Below, one piece after another: positions 39,454 to 50,544 of a stretch of 64,000 nt of DNA. The number at the start of each line of letters is the position of its first letter. Within the stretch, counting starts at the first letter, position 1. The position numbers and the translations under genes were made by a program. This DNA is from Fistularia commersonii (lineage: Eukaryota; Chordata; Actinopteri; Syngnathiformes; Fistulariidae): assembly GCA_037954325.1 (NCBI GenBank), contig JBBMNZ010000013.1:11713001-11777000 (forward strand), written 5' to 3'. The notes under the pieces were generated by a model. That model was not told where the DNA came from. It saw only the letters and a list, made by a program, of their open reading frames with translations, and ran no database searches.

Positions 39454-39808
39454 CTGCTCAAAAAAATAAAGGGAACACTTGAACAACACAATGTAACTCC
39501 AAGTCAATCACACTTCTGTGAAATCATAGTGTCCACTCAGGAAGCAACACAGATTCATTTTGACTTGTTTTAGGGACATTACATCAAAGTTGGATCAGCC
39601 TGGAGTTTGTTTTTACACTTTAATTTTGAGTGTGACTCTTATCCAGACCTCCATGGGTTGATACAATTGATTTCCATTGATCATTTTTGTGTGATTTTGT
39701 TGTCAGCACATTCAACTGTGTAAAGAGCAAAGTATTTCATAAGAATATTTCATTCATTTAGATCTAGGATGTGTTTTTTAAGTGTTCCCTTTATTTTTTT
39801 GAGCAGTG
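39454..39808. mobile_element. Short TA-flanked MITE with ~27-bp terminal inverted repeats
   Basis: The ends are CTGCTCAAAAAAATAAAGGG on the left and its exact reverse complement on the right, continuing to AACACTT on each side. It is flanked by TA on both sides, consistent with a Tc1/mariner-type target duplication. The ~300 bp interior has no coding frame. The terminal sequence is one I recognise as widespread in fish genomes. High end identity suggests relatively recent movement compared with the 31758 copy. Confidence 0.85.
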
Positions 39809-40129
39809 TATATACACATACATAAGTGTATATATATATGAATGCATATACACATGTATACATATATATGGGTGTGTGTGTATCTCTACGAGAGAGATAC
39901 AATATTTGAAATGTAACCCAAGTCTAGTTTGATGTGAAGTAATACAGCGCTTCTGTTGATGCAACTGAATTTCACTCAAGAAAAAATGTGCAAGAAGTTC
40001 TTAGTGTTGTTGAACTCAGTATCTCAGAGGCATCTGACAGTGACACCATCACTCTGGGTTTGATATGAAACACTGGTGAACTGGCAGCAATGCAGGAGTG
40101 CCTGAAGGAAGGCCTCACACATCCATACA

Positions 40130-40131
<2 letters not shown>

Positions 40132-40163
<32 letters not shown>
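40132..40163. repeat. (CA)n microsatellite
   Basis: About 16 CA units. Confidence 0.95.
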
Positions 40164-40168
<5 letters not shown>

Positions 40169-41379
40169 GTCGGATAATATATATTGCAATATATATTCTC
40201 GCCAATGGGCATCTGGCTGTCTCTCTGTGATGTAACCAATGAAAATGACTAAAATATCCAGAAATATTTTGTATAAGTCTCATAACCTCATTGGATCAAC
40301 AAATTACAAACCCACCTTGAGGTTGAATGATGACAAGGTGGATTTTCCTCCAGCAAATAGTTTAATAATAATAAAATAAAATACGATGTTTAAAAAGTTT
40401 TATTGTAACTCTCTTGAGAAATGGATTGGTCTAAACTGTTGAATTAATGTCCAACTATTTAGAACAATGATTTATCAGTTTTTGCTGTATGCATATATCA
40501 GAAACATGATCAAAAAGCCTAAAATCACAGCTAACCAAATGTAAATCATTTTGGTTTTCCTCTACATTTCTGTAACAGTAACTTATCAATGCAGTTTTCC
40601 CTTTTTCTAAAGTCTTATAAACCAATAAATAAACTGTTTGGTTGAGGAAATAATTAAGAAATTAATTAATAATCTTTTGCTGCTCCTACATAAAATTAAT
40701 AATCACTAAGAAAGTGGTGTACAGGTGTGACAGGTGTGTAGATACAAACCTGACTCCAATAATAATAGAAGAGAATGAGATTTTATATTCATTCCATATC
40801 TTATATTCTTGCTGCCCTTGAGGTCTTTTCTCCTGTTATCACCATGATAATAATCCAATCCTAAACATCCAAAATGCACAATTTTTATGTAAATAACAAA
40901 GTACTGACACTCTGGTATTTTGATAAATCTACCAGTAGCATACATTTCATATAACACAGCAGCCATGACTTGAAAACATGGATTTCTGATGTGTGAAAGG
41001 GTTGGTCTTTTAAGGTCTTTTTGGGTTTGAAAAGTCTGAGAATGTTCCTTTTATGGATGACTGCGTGGTGCAGAGCTTCAACAGCTGAATGTAAATACAT
41101 TGTTTCTCTTTTATTCAAGACTGTGTCACTTCTGGCAGAGTTGCAATCCCTGCAGACTCTCCATCGCAACCCCATACAGCTGCTACATGCCACAGCACAA
41201 AGGCACAATGTAACATGAGACTACAAGTGACAATATCTACCAGAGATGTGTGTATGAGTGTGTGTGTCAGTGTGAAGAGCAATATTCTTGTTATTTTTTG
41301 GTCTAACATCACACAATTAGGAATGACTAATTAAAGCGATCATGAAATCAGAATATCAGGAATAACATATCATTTTAAA

Positions 41380-41493
41380 TAAAATAAAGGACAAAGTTTT
41401 ATATAGATATATGTGTATTTTCATATTTATATATATATATATATATATATAAGTAAAATAAAGGACAAAATCTTACATACAAATATGTGTATT

Positions 41494-41527
<34 letters not shown>
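41380..41527. repeat. Two-copy 74-bp tandem duplication with TA core
   Basis: TAAAATAAAGGACAAA starts at 41380 and again at 41454. Each copy continues with a similar TATGTGTATTT segment and a TA run. The second copy leads into the (GT)n tract at 41507. Confidence 0.8.

Positions 41528-41541
<14 letters not shown>
41507..41541. repeat. (GT)n microsatellite
   Basis: About 17 GT units directly after a TA run. Confidence 0.95.
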
Positions 41542-41542
<1 letters not shown>

Positions 41543-42399
41543 ATACATGTATATATACTGTGTATAGAGAGAGTGAGAGAGATGTTCTAGAGAGCCAATA
41601 AAATGGGTGCGCAAATCAATTTAGTTTAGAGAGAACTCTATGAGTGGCTGGGGATTCAGTTCAGTGTAAAATCAATGCTGACTACAAAGATGTCTATTTT
41701 TACCCGTTTAATAAACACTTCCAAAAAAAAGCCATCCTAATGCGAAGTCATAAACTATGGGTAGTGGTTATATGTAATATAAAAAAAAGTATATATCTAT
41801 ATATATATATATGAGGTAGAAATAGAAATCTGAATGTCATTTTTACAAGTGTAACACACACTGTAAAGTCCAACAAGCCAAAATGAGCAGGCATTACAGT
41901 TGAATTTCAATATTTATACGTTTATGCACTTCTAGAGTAAAAACAAACGGCAGAGGTAAGCATATTGGCTCTAGCTGGTAAAAGGTGATCTGTTAAAGCT
42001 CCATAACATAACCACTTTCTTCTAGTTTTCTCACAGGGGTTGATGCTGGCAGATGCTGCGCCCTGTCTGTGCGGAGGCTTTGGTACTTGTCTATGTCAAA
42101 CACTCAGTCGAACAGAGCAGATTAGAGTGAAATATAGAGTTCATTTATGAATAAGTGGGGCTGAACGGCCCCTTGTCGAAGCTTCTGCATGCATATTCTC
42201 TTGATGGAAACCTTTGGATGGGTCATTTCTTTTTAGCAGGTTCATTAAATAGTGAAAGTCAAAAGTGCAATGCCTGTTAACAAAAAATAAAAAAAGAAAG
42301 GAAAGGACCTATAGAGATGGGACAGTCAAAAGATTATTCTTTGTTTCTCATTCAAAATCTCAACGGTTAAAAAAGACGTCAAGATAAAAAATAATACAT

Positions 42400-44337
42400 T
42401 TTATAGATCCCTTTGCAGATGCTTACTGTCACATTTACTGAGATAAACATCTAAAAGCCATTTTCCCCTTTTCGTGGAACAGATAAGGTTTTATTTCCAT
42501 TATTGATTCCACTTATCAGCCCAATTCCTCATTGATCCCCTCATTTTATTTTCTGTGTGAAAATATGCGCCTCCACCAGTATGCAGTGTCAATGCAATGG
42601 TTATATTATCTCTTGCTCTGAAAAGCAGAGGAGGAACTAAAAGGCAGCACCTGGCTGATGTATGCAAAAGCCACACGAGCAAATTGAAGCAAATCAGAGA
42701 AAGGCTGTCTGCAGAGCCACGCAGGAAAAATACGAATATTTAGCTTCTGGGTGTGTCAAGGTGGCGGCGCCTTGGGCTGTCTATAATCACCTGGATTGGA
42801 TAAAATTAAAGAATATTAATCACAGGATACCTATTAGGTTTGGGAAACATCTGCTAAATCTACCTGTTTGACGTGAATTTTATTGCAGAATGATATATAT
42901 GCCAAAAAACAAAATAAATAAAAGCTCAGTTTGTTCAGATTAGCGTCTCAGAAACTTACAGAACCCGTGATATTGTCATTTTTTCTGTGTGAAAATGAAT
43001 TTGCGCTCCACTGAGGGTGGAGGACGGGTGTAAACAGGGTATAAACGGGGCTCAGTGGCATATCTTCTGATGGTCGCTCTGATGTTGTGGTGCTGGATGA
43101 GCCATGGATGTTGGCGCAGTGGCATGGTGGCAAAATATGATATAAGCCAGGCGCTAAAGAGGTGAAGGTTATGTTTACTTGCACTTTTGTGGTTAGGCTG
43201 AGCTTTTAGCGACTAAATGCATACAGTGTAGCGGGCCAAAGCAAAGGCCAGACACTGGAACAAATATATGAGTTGGAATTCTGATGGCATTTTGAAAAGG
43301 TAAACGGCTTACTCAGCTTCCCCCCCACGAGACAAGCTCGCCATGATGAATACCACCATTAAGAAAATGACTTGTCCCAAATGTCAGACGGTAGCCAATG
43401 TTTTCAAAATCAAAATTGATAGCACATGAATACACAACATTTTCCTTTTTGCCCCTTCTTTAATATTCTTGTCAGGGATGTGTAATCAAACCTAATTATT
43501 TTAACTGCCTGCCAGTCTTTGAGATCATTTTTTTTAATATTAAAAGCTTTGCATAAATTGTGGTGATGATGATGAATGATACATTCTGTCAGGAGCCTTT
43601 TAAGGGGAACTTCTGAAAATAAACGTAAAAGCGTTATCATAAAACACTTGAGATGAGCAGGTTGTGAGAACACTGTTTTAAAAAGATATGGCAAATGAAC
43701 CTGGCGGGTAAGCAGTTTTGAAATCGATGCAAAGAAAGCTAAATACTTTTTTTTGGGGGGAACGCGGCATTGAATAATCACAAAACGCTTCGCCTCCTTT
43801 CGATGCAGCTAAGATTTGCCCTCTTCAAACACACAACCTCAGTCTTCCGTCTCAGGTTTCCAGCATAATCAAATTTGCACTTCAAACCATCGTACCCATT
43901 TAATCAACTATTGTGCTTAGCCACTCGACCGCTGCACAATTTCTTCGTAAAATCTCAGACCGAGGCACACAAAGCTATCTTAGATTATACGCTAGCCCAT
44001 GGGAAAACTTTATCAAATTCCGCTCCTTCCTGTGGAGAAGGAATAGGCGACTAGCAACCACTCTATTGGAAGGCCATTTTTATTTTCAGGCGTGCAGAGA
44101 GGAATCATTCTTTTGATCCGAAGGAACGACAGCAACAAACGCCTCTCCAGATACCGGCCCTACCAATCACGCTGCCGCTCTCATCCACCAATCAGGATCT
44201 TGTCTCCAACCATGACGATCCAGTAAGCCGCCGCTTTTTATGGTGATTTTAAACCGTTCGAAAAAACCAGAGAAAGCACGTGTTGCGGGAAAAAAAAAAT
44301 AAAAAATTTAAAAGATTGGAAAGCGTGGCAGACTCAC
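42400..44337. other. Intron just downstream of tenm3 coding exon 2
   Basis: No further teneurin exon is visible here. The 43.9-44.3 kb part is CpG-richer and contains CACCAATCAGG-type CCAAT sites. The 42.40-42.66 kb part has GATAAG motifs. Neither is enough to claim a function. Confidence 0.4.
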
Positions 44338-44613
44338 CCATTTCATTGTCCGATTTATTGTCCATTTCCGTATCGGTGAGCGTAAGCGCCGAATTGGAAC
44401 GACTTGAGAGGCAGGAATTCTGCCCTGATATCACCCCCTTTCCCCAAAGATTCATGGTATGTTCCGGTGATACAGGCTCATGGTTTTCTGTGACGGCAGG
44501 TCCACGCGAGTAGCAGCTGAGGGGGTGGGAGAGGCCCGTCTCAGGGCAGAGCGCCAAACCCCTGCGAGCCGGCGGCTCACAGATCCCAAGTTGCCTCAGC
44601 GAAAATGTCTGCC
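44338..44613 (-). CDS. tenm3: tenm3 coding exon 2 (intracellular domain)
   Basis: This is the second coding exon of a teneurin, a type II transmembrane adhesion protein of neurons; the exon encodes part of the cytoplasmic domain. It is 276 nt (92 codons), bounded by a TAG acceptor at 44616-44614 and a GTGAGT donor starting at 44337 on the minus strand. Both junctions are phase 1. Joined to exon 1, the first codon becomes Gly and the reading runs GQTFSLRQLGICEPPARRGL and later SPEHTMNLWGKGV, then SCLSSRSNSALTLTDTE and NKSDNEM. LRQLGICEP..RRGLA, SPEHxMxLWG.GV and SSCLSSRSNSALTLTDTE are hallmark teneurin segments and are closest to teneurin-3. The middle (SCYSRGPAVTENHEP) departs from the usual YSxSxGSDADTEN segment. 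Teneurin identity is secure; the paralogue is less so. Confidence 0.93.
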
Positions 44614-44713
44614 CTACGGATGACAGAAATTGTAAAGTTAACAAACCGGGAGAAAATGCGGTTTACGGACAAGAACAGGGGCAACTTTGAACCACTTAAC
44701 CCAAGTGTTGGGA

Positions 44714-44731
44714 GGGGGGGGGGGGGGGGGG
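44714..44731. repeat. 18-bp G run (C run in the tenm3 pre-mRNA)
   Basis: An uninterrupted G run on the plus strand. In the transcript it is a C tract roughly 100 nt upstream of the exon 2 acceptor, where poly(C)-binding proteins could act. The functional effect is inference. Confidence 0.9.
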
Positions 44732-45779
44732 AGTCATTGTAAATTGAAAGCCATCCCATTCAAATCCACTTAATTAGCAGGGGTTAAAAAAGGTGCTGGA
44801 AAGCATCTTCCATAGAAAATTCATAGCACACATAACTATCCTGTTACTGATAACACAGGATTAACAATCAAAACTAGTTCTTGTTATCATCTAAATGAAA
44901 GGAAAACGCCATCACATGTGATATTTCTAGTTTTTTTCAGGATTTCCAGATGCAGCCCATTTCAAATAAGTATGCTTTCCTTTGATTTTCATAACCATGA
45001 GGCTCTGGGATCTTACAGGGCATTAAATAAAAACCCAACTAGCACAAATATATGTATTTTGTGATGAATAAGAAACATCAACTGCATGATGAACCCCCAT
45101 GAGTGACGATCACGATTACACCGGCAAAATGTCAAATTAATGAAATACCTGCTTATACTATCTGCAATCAGTTATTGTGTTTATTCTTAAATCAAAACAT
45201 AACTGATATAATTGAAATATTCATAGATATATAATATGTGTATGTATAACATATAAAAATACTTTCAACATCAAATAAAAAATGAAATCAAATTAAACTT
45301 CATCTCCAGACGGATTCTGTCATACAAGCAATAAAATAAGATTTTTCAGATAACTTGGCTTAAATAGACAGCCTTGACTAACTAAATTAACCAAAATTCA
45401 GCCTCATTTAGACTCATGAGTAATGATTAAACATAATCGATTGCGAGATAGAAAAAAAAACGTTTTGCGTCTGCAAATGAAAATGTAAGATGTGTATTAT
45501 AATCCAAAAAACTCCAAAGGTTTACCCAATTATTTTATTGTTTAATAATAATTGGACTCATTGTTAGATAAAGATATTCCAGACCATCTGACAAAGTGAG
45601 TAAATACCGTCACAGCATATATTGTTTTTCCATTAACCAGACGAGCAGCATTTAAATCTGGCATTTACAATTCAGGTATAAGAAATTGGTGTTAACCCTA
45701 AACGTCTAGGTTATAATAAGAAATAAAGAAGACAAGAATTCTTCCCACGAACAGTATTACACGTCCCATTCATTTAAAA

Positions 45780-46130
45780 CAGGCACCAATTAGTGCCAGG
45801 AAAATGTGAGGGAATAATGAAAAGATTTTCTAATTACAATCCTATGAGCCAAATCAGTGCCACAAAATAGAATAAAGTGCCCAAACTTTTTAATTACAGA
45901 AATTAGGCCACTTTCTAACAGCCAATTAAAGGAAACCGTTATTTTCCTGAGCATTTTCGTTGTTATTCTGACATTGCCCAGGACAAGAACATCTGCTTTA
46001 ATATGATCTGCCCTTATTTTTTTCTTTTTTTTTTCCACAAGTTTAAACAGAAGCCAGAAAATTATGTACTGGTTTGACGGCGTAATTGTTTTCACTGCTA
46101 TTAAAGATAACTATTCTTTAGTGGCAGCGT
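45780..46130. promoter_or_regulatory. Candidate conserved intronic element
   Basis: Repeat-free AT-rich sequence with many TAATTA/CTAATTACA cores and GCCAATTAAAGG. The look is that of a vertebrate conserved non-coding element with homeodomain sites. Conservation was not tested. Confidence 0.3.
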
Positions 46131-46508
46131 CCGTGAGGTAAAGCCAAACTGTAAGAGGATAGAATTCCGACAGTAAAACAAACAACATAACTAAAGATGT
46201 TTCACACGATCGGACAGCGGCACATTTTCAAGGTTTTTCATTCCCATATTCACAGGGGCAAATGATCAAGGTTTTTTTTTTTTTTTTCATTCCTATATTT
46301 ACTGAACCGTAATCTCACATTTACCGTCAGATAAACGGAGATGTGTATATCTTTAGATGTTTCTTTTTGTCGCAGGGGTCATCAGACCGATCCACTCGTT
46401 AAATCGGGTGTAAAAGCGCTTCGGGAGTCAACTCCCCCGACTCGTTTTATAGAGCTCGGTCCGACAGACGGTAAGACGACCGAAAGTAAAGATTGTGCAC
46501 CGGCTAAC

Positions 46509-46779
46509 CTGGCCTGCTGTACTCCACACTTTCCTTGTGGACCGACTCCTTGGCTCTGCCTCCGAACAGCATCCGCGAGGGGTCATGGTCAAAGGCCTGG
46601 AGCGTCTCACTGGAACTGTAGGATTTCTGAGTGGGTACGCGGCAGGCTCCCTCCTCCCGGTCAGATGAGGAGGCGGTGTAACGGCGTTCTCGATCTTTGT
46701 CCCTCTCGCGCTCTCGCTCTCGGTCTCTCTGATTCTTGGACAGCGAGCAGAAAGGCCGCTGCTCCCTCACCCGTTCCAT
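46509..46779 (-). CDS. tenm3: tenm3 first coding exon (N terminus of intracellular domain)
   Basis: The start codon is at 46779-46777 in a strong context (A at -3, G at +4). The exon encodes 90 residues plus one base of a split Gly codon and ends CCAG|GTTAGC. The protein begins MERVREQRPFCSLSKNQRD and contains [42 protein letters not shown] and EYSRP. [40 protein letters not shown] and EYSRQG are the matching parts of vertebrate teneurin-3 (teneurin-2 has KAYDHD). Teneurins bind latrophilins and each other to guide neuronal wiring; this part is cytoplasmic. Odd feature: an Arg/Glu/Asp-rich run (RDRERERERDKDRERR, residues ~18-33) where other vertebrates have a shorter KSRR(D/E)KERR. The remaining exons, including the transmembrane segment, EGF repeats and YD shell, lie outside the window. 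Confidence 0.93.
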
Positions 46780-46790
46780 TCTGCCCGCAT
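46767..46790 (-). other. Upstream ORF overlapping the tenm3 start
   Basis: An ATG at 46790-46788 opens a seven-codon frame (MRAEWNG) that ends at TGA 46769-46767, inside the tenm3 coding sequence. The upstream ATG lies 11 nt before the main one, in a different frame, with A at -3 but C at +4. Ribosomes that start here would pass the main ATG, so it could lower tenm3 translation. It is the only ATG I see in the 184-nt 5' UTR part of this exon. Confidence 0.7.
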
Positions 46791-46963
46791 GCTGGGTATC
46801 CGACTCCGTCCCCTTTGCCGATCTCCCGAGAGGTTACCGCCGGACAAATTTTGGTCTTTTTCACCCCCTTCCTTCGCCGCGGTCGCGCTCTACCGCCCCG
46901 CTTCGCGACCTCCGCCGGATTGCCGATCACTCCCTCAATGAAGCCAGCCCTCGGCCTCTCCAC
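46780..46963 (-). other. tenm3: tenm3 5' UTR part of the first coding exon
   Basis: GC- and CpG-rich leader sequence. Its upstream border is a good acceptor on the minus strand: a pyrimidine tract (CTTCTGCCTTTTTGTCTCCAG) directly before GTGGAGAGG at 46963. This implies at least one non-coding exon further upstream. The acceptor call is from sequence pattern alone. Confidence 0.7.
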
Positions 46964-48496
46964 CTGGAGACAAAAAGGCAGAAGGAGAACAGGAAACACG
47001 AACGTCAGATAACACTAATCCATATGCTTCTTTGAGAGAGAGCAAATACTTATCCTCTTCTAATTGCCCCACACCCACCGCTTCTTCCCCTCACCCTTGA
47101 CTTCTCGACACACATGACTTCACGTCTTTAAAGAACAATCATCCACAATTATTCCGCCTGCTTTAGCCTTAAAAGTCATGAAATTCTGCGGGGCATTGAT
47201 TTTAGTAGTTATTTAATAAGGTTTAAATCTTCCATCAGAGGCAAGCAGGGAAAAAAAAAACACATATATATGTATGAAATAATTGTCCAACATTGATATG
47301 GTATCATGTGTTTTAATTTTTTTTTTAATTTGTTGTTATGGAAGACAGCGATACTATGTTCTCAAGCTGTTAATTGTTCTGTTTATTTGTTTTGCTTTGT
47401 TTGTTTCCTTTTTGTTTTAATCTTGGGGACATAAGATAAGTGCACAGTCAATAATTAACTCTGGAAATCAGGAGCACAAAAACAAACTTAAAGGTTAAAA
47501 AATCCACTGACAATAATCAGGAAGTTAACTGAAATGTAACAATATTAAAATCCATAACCACACCAGCCATGAATTAACCAAATATTCTGTGAAAACAATT
47601 TAAATCATGGGAAGAATAGCAACATTTCTCAATAGAAAATACTGAAAATGTAGTTGTTTAAATTTTCTAACAAAAATCAGGTCAATGACCCTTTTTTCAA
47701 TAACATTTGAATAAGGCAAAGATATCAAACATGTTATAGATATATTTTTCAATTCTGGCTTCTGCATACAAATACCCCCTTCATAATGCATGGCTGCACA
47801 CACACACACAAGCAAGCACACAGACATTTATAGGACAGCATGTATGAAGTTAAAATTTAAGCTTGTATTACAATATACATACAATGGCTGACACCACAGG
47901 CAGCTTTTAACATTTATCTGCGTTCTGGTTCTGGTGTTTATTTTCGTGAAGCTGATATTGAAGAGGCAGTTTTCAAAGGTGGATTTGAGACATCTTGAAT
48001 ATTTTCATGTGTGAAGTGGAAATTTGAAGCATCCTGGGGACATTCACCGAGAACACGTTTTATGGTGATCCTTCACCGTTTGGTCTGTTCTCAGGAAATG
48101 AGATAAAATAACTTTGATACATGAAAGCGCAAGTCATTTGGTCTGGCTAGTCAGGGATTTTAAATGTGTAAGTTGATGTCGTTTTTTGGGGAATTAATAA
48201 GTTAACATTACACTGATGGCCATGAATTGATTATTTATCGTCTCCTTGTACACTTAAAAATGTGTGATGGACATTTGGTGAAAATGAATGGCCGGTTATG
48301 ATCAAGCGAATTCTATCTCTTTTCTCTCATGCAGTCGAGTCATAATGGTTTAATATGCCTGCTTCCTTAATTTATGTCTCCCTGGGATTTCGATCAGTAC
48401 AATCAAAGTCCAAGAAACACAGTTTGACATCCTCAAAGTCATTCAAAAATATATTTAACACATTTCAACTCCATTTGGGGGTAAATGGAATCTCTT

Positions 48497-48498
<2 letters not shown>

Positions 48499-48541
<43 letters not shown>
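48499..48541. repeat. (GT)n microsatellite
   Basis: About 21 GT units. Confidence 0.95.
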
Positions 48542-48542
<1 letters not shown>

Positions 48543-48619
48543 TGTGAAAGTGTGAAGCCATGGCAATCCACAATCCAGACCTTGAACAGTTTTCATGAGA
48601 ACTATTAGGTTGTTAATGT

Positions 48620-48671
48620 GTGAAAATATATACATATATATGTGTGTGCTTATATATATACATATATGCAA

Positions 48672-48710
<39 letters not shown>

Positions 48711-48735
48711 GACATATACATACACACACAAGCAC
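48620..48735. repeat. Compound (TA)n/(CA)n microsatellite
   Basis: A TA-rich run, a CA tract at 48676-48704 and further CA/TA runs. Confidence 0.9.
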
Positions 48736-50108
48736 ACACGCATATAGATACATTTTTATATTTAAAAAAACATATATATATTAAAAAACATAGGTACGTT
48801 ATACACACGCATTTCATAAATGTAGAGATATAATTCACCATCTACATAGGGGAAATGAGCCAAATAATTTAAATATACAGGGGCAGAAAAAAATACATTC
48901 CCCTTTTTATTGCGATGGAGCTGGAGTAGTGTTAAACAGAAATACACAAGTAATGTAATAATATTTCATGATTATTCTCCCTACCAAATGTAAATGGCTT
49001 GATTTCCTAAACTAGAATTCATTGCTGGCCAGTAGGGAGAAAAAATACTGTATTGTTTTAATACAAGTATTGATCTTGATGATCATGATACTTAGTGAAT
49101 TATAATCATAGTGGCTCTTAACAGTACCATTTATTTATAAATTTAGAAATGTCTATTTTAAGAAATCACATATATTGTTTATCCTAAATTCCTAACCCAT
49201 ATGATTGGTAAGGAATATATTCATTTACAGGCATATTTTTCATTCATTTCATTCATTCAGACAGTCTTGCCCTCTCTCATGCACACACACAGGGGAATAC
49301 ACACAAAAAGCAAAAGCATAACAGAGAATGATGACGGTGTTTCTCTTTTTGGAAACGGAACAGAAGATGCTTCCAGGTGGAGACAGGGCTCTAAAATGCA
49401 GATAAGGGGAAAAAGAATGTGAGTGATCAAGGAAAAAAAAAAATCTTGTGGGTTTTGGATGAGACCAGCGATGTGTCAGAAATGTTTCTTAGCAGCCATT
49501 TTCATTGGCTCCTGACACACACAAACGCACATACGCACAAGAACACACACATGCACTCACACACATGCACTCACACACATTGACCAGAATACTTTGATTT
49601 TTCCCTTGGCTGAGACTTATAATTTGAGAATCGACTTCTTCCCCAAAAGAGATGTACTTCATTTCACATCAAGCATCAAAAACTTCCAATGAAGACAGGA
49701 TAGCGAGCAGCAAGATAGCACCATTCCTTTGAGAAATCCCCAAAAACTCAAGCAGCGGCGGCTGCAGCACAGGATGCAGGGATGAAGAAAATTGCTGGCC
49801 TTTCTGGGCCACCTCAGTTTGTTTGTTCCCCCCTTTCACTCTCACTTGCTGGATATATATCTGTCTAACCCATTTTCCCCGATGGGTTAAAAAGTAATCA
49901 CTGACACATTTTCTTGTAACCTTGACGCTCAACTTCCCCAAAACACTCAAGCACAAAGACAAAAACAGATGCTTTTTTTAGGTTTCAAGAAATGTCACTA
50001 ACATCCAAACATTTTTATGGAAATTGTAACATACCAGCCCAAGCTGATAGATCAGTGCACAAGAACCCTTCTAACCCACTCGAAATTTCATCACAGTCAA
50101 ATGAGTCG

Positions 50109-50208
50109 GTTTTATTTGGAAGTACTATTCTTGATATTAATGAAAAACTCAATATTTGGTTTTATTCAGAAGTACTATTCTTGTTATTACTGTATATCAC
50201 AATATTTG
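50109..50208. repeat. Two-copy ~50-bp tandem duplication
   Basis: GGTTTTATTTGGAAGTACTA and GGTTTTATTCAGAAGTACTA begin the two units, and both end in CAATATTT. The copies differ at several positions, so the duplication is not recent. Confidence 0.8.
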
Positions 50209-50544
50209 ATAGTATGGAAGTATGGATCACTACGTCGGACACCACATTTCAAAATTCAACCTGAAATTATTTTTGGAGTATTATGTTTTTCAATAAGAAA
50301 ATAAAAACATGCATAAATACACAAATAAATAAATAGGAAGGTATTATAGGGGTGCATTATAGGGGTAAAAAATGCACTTAAAATCCAAAGAGTTGTCAAA
50401 AACACCTTAAATACTTCCAAAAATAAACATGAGGGAAGATTTTGTGTAACAATTTTGTTTATGTTTTGATTTTTTATAAAAATTGAAATTAGCAGTTAAT
50501 CTTGCATGTTTTCAGGGTATTTATTGAATAGAAAAGTGAGTCGT

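Larger units (their letters stand above)
44614..46508 (-). other. tenm3: tenm3 intron between coding exons 1 and 2
   Basis: A phase-1 intron of 1,895 bp, starting GTTAGC and ending CATCCGTAG on the minus strand. It is short next to the flanking introns. It holds a poly-C tract (minus strand) about 100 nt before the acceptor and a repeat-free, conserved-looking stretch at 45.78-46.13 kb. Confidence 0.85.
46964..50539 (-). other. tenm3 leader intron, proximal part
   Basis: No exon or recognised gene. Holds CA/GT microsatellites at 47800-47815, 48499-48541, 48676-48704 and 49520-49578, and a TA/CA complex at 48620-48780. Confidence 0.45.

Noticed and set aside
39225..39507. Frames rich in HIYIYIYI or YIYIYMY
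   Set aside because: They are translations of TA/CA microsatellites around the MITE.
43410..43781. A 123-codon minus-strand frame near tenm3 exon 2, considered as a further teneurin exon
   Set aside because: It lacks the SLNRNSLTNRR-type, transmembrane or proline-rich segments expected of the next teneurin exon, and no suitable acceptor was seen.
46661..46999. A 111-codon minus-strand frame overlapping the tenm3 leader
   Set aside because: Its start lies upstream of the predicted acceptor, in the intron, and it is in a different frame from the teneurin reading. It has no known motif.
46341..47012. A 223-codon plus-strand open frame
   Set aside because: It lies antisense to the tenm3 first coding exon and its GC-rich leader. 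The frame is open because the opposite strand is coding and CpG-rich. No domain is recognisable in its product.
49669..49962. A 97-codon minus-strand frame
   Set aside because: No recognised motif and no acceptor or donor that would join it to the tenm3 leader.
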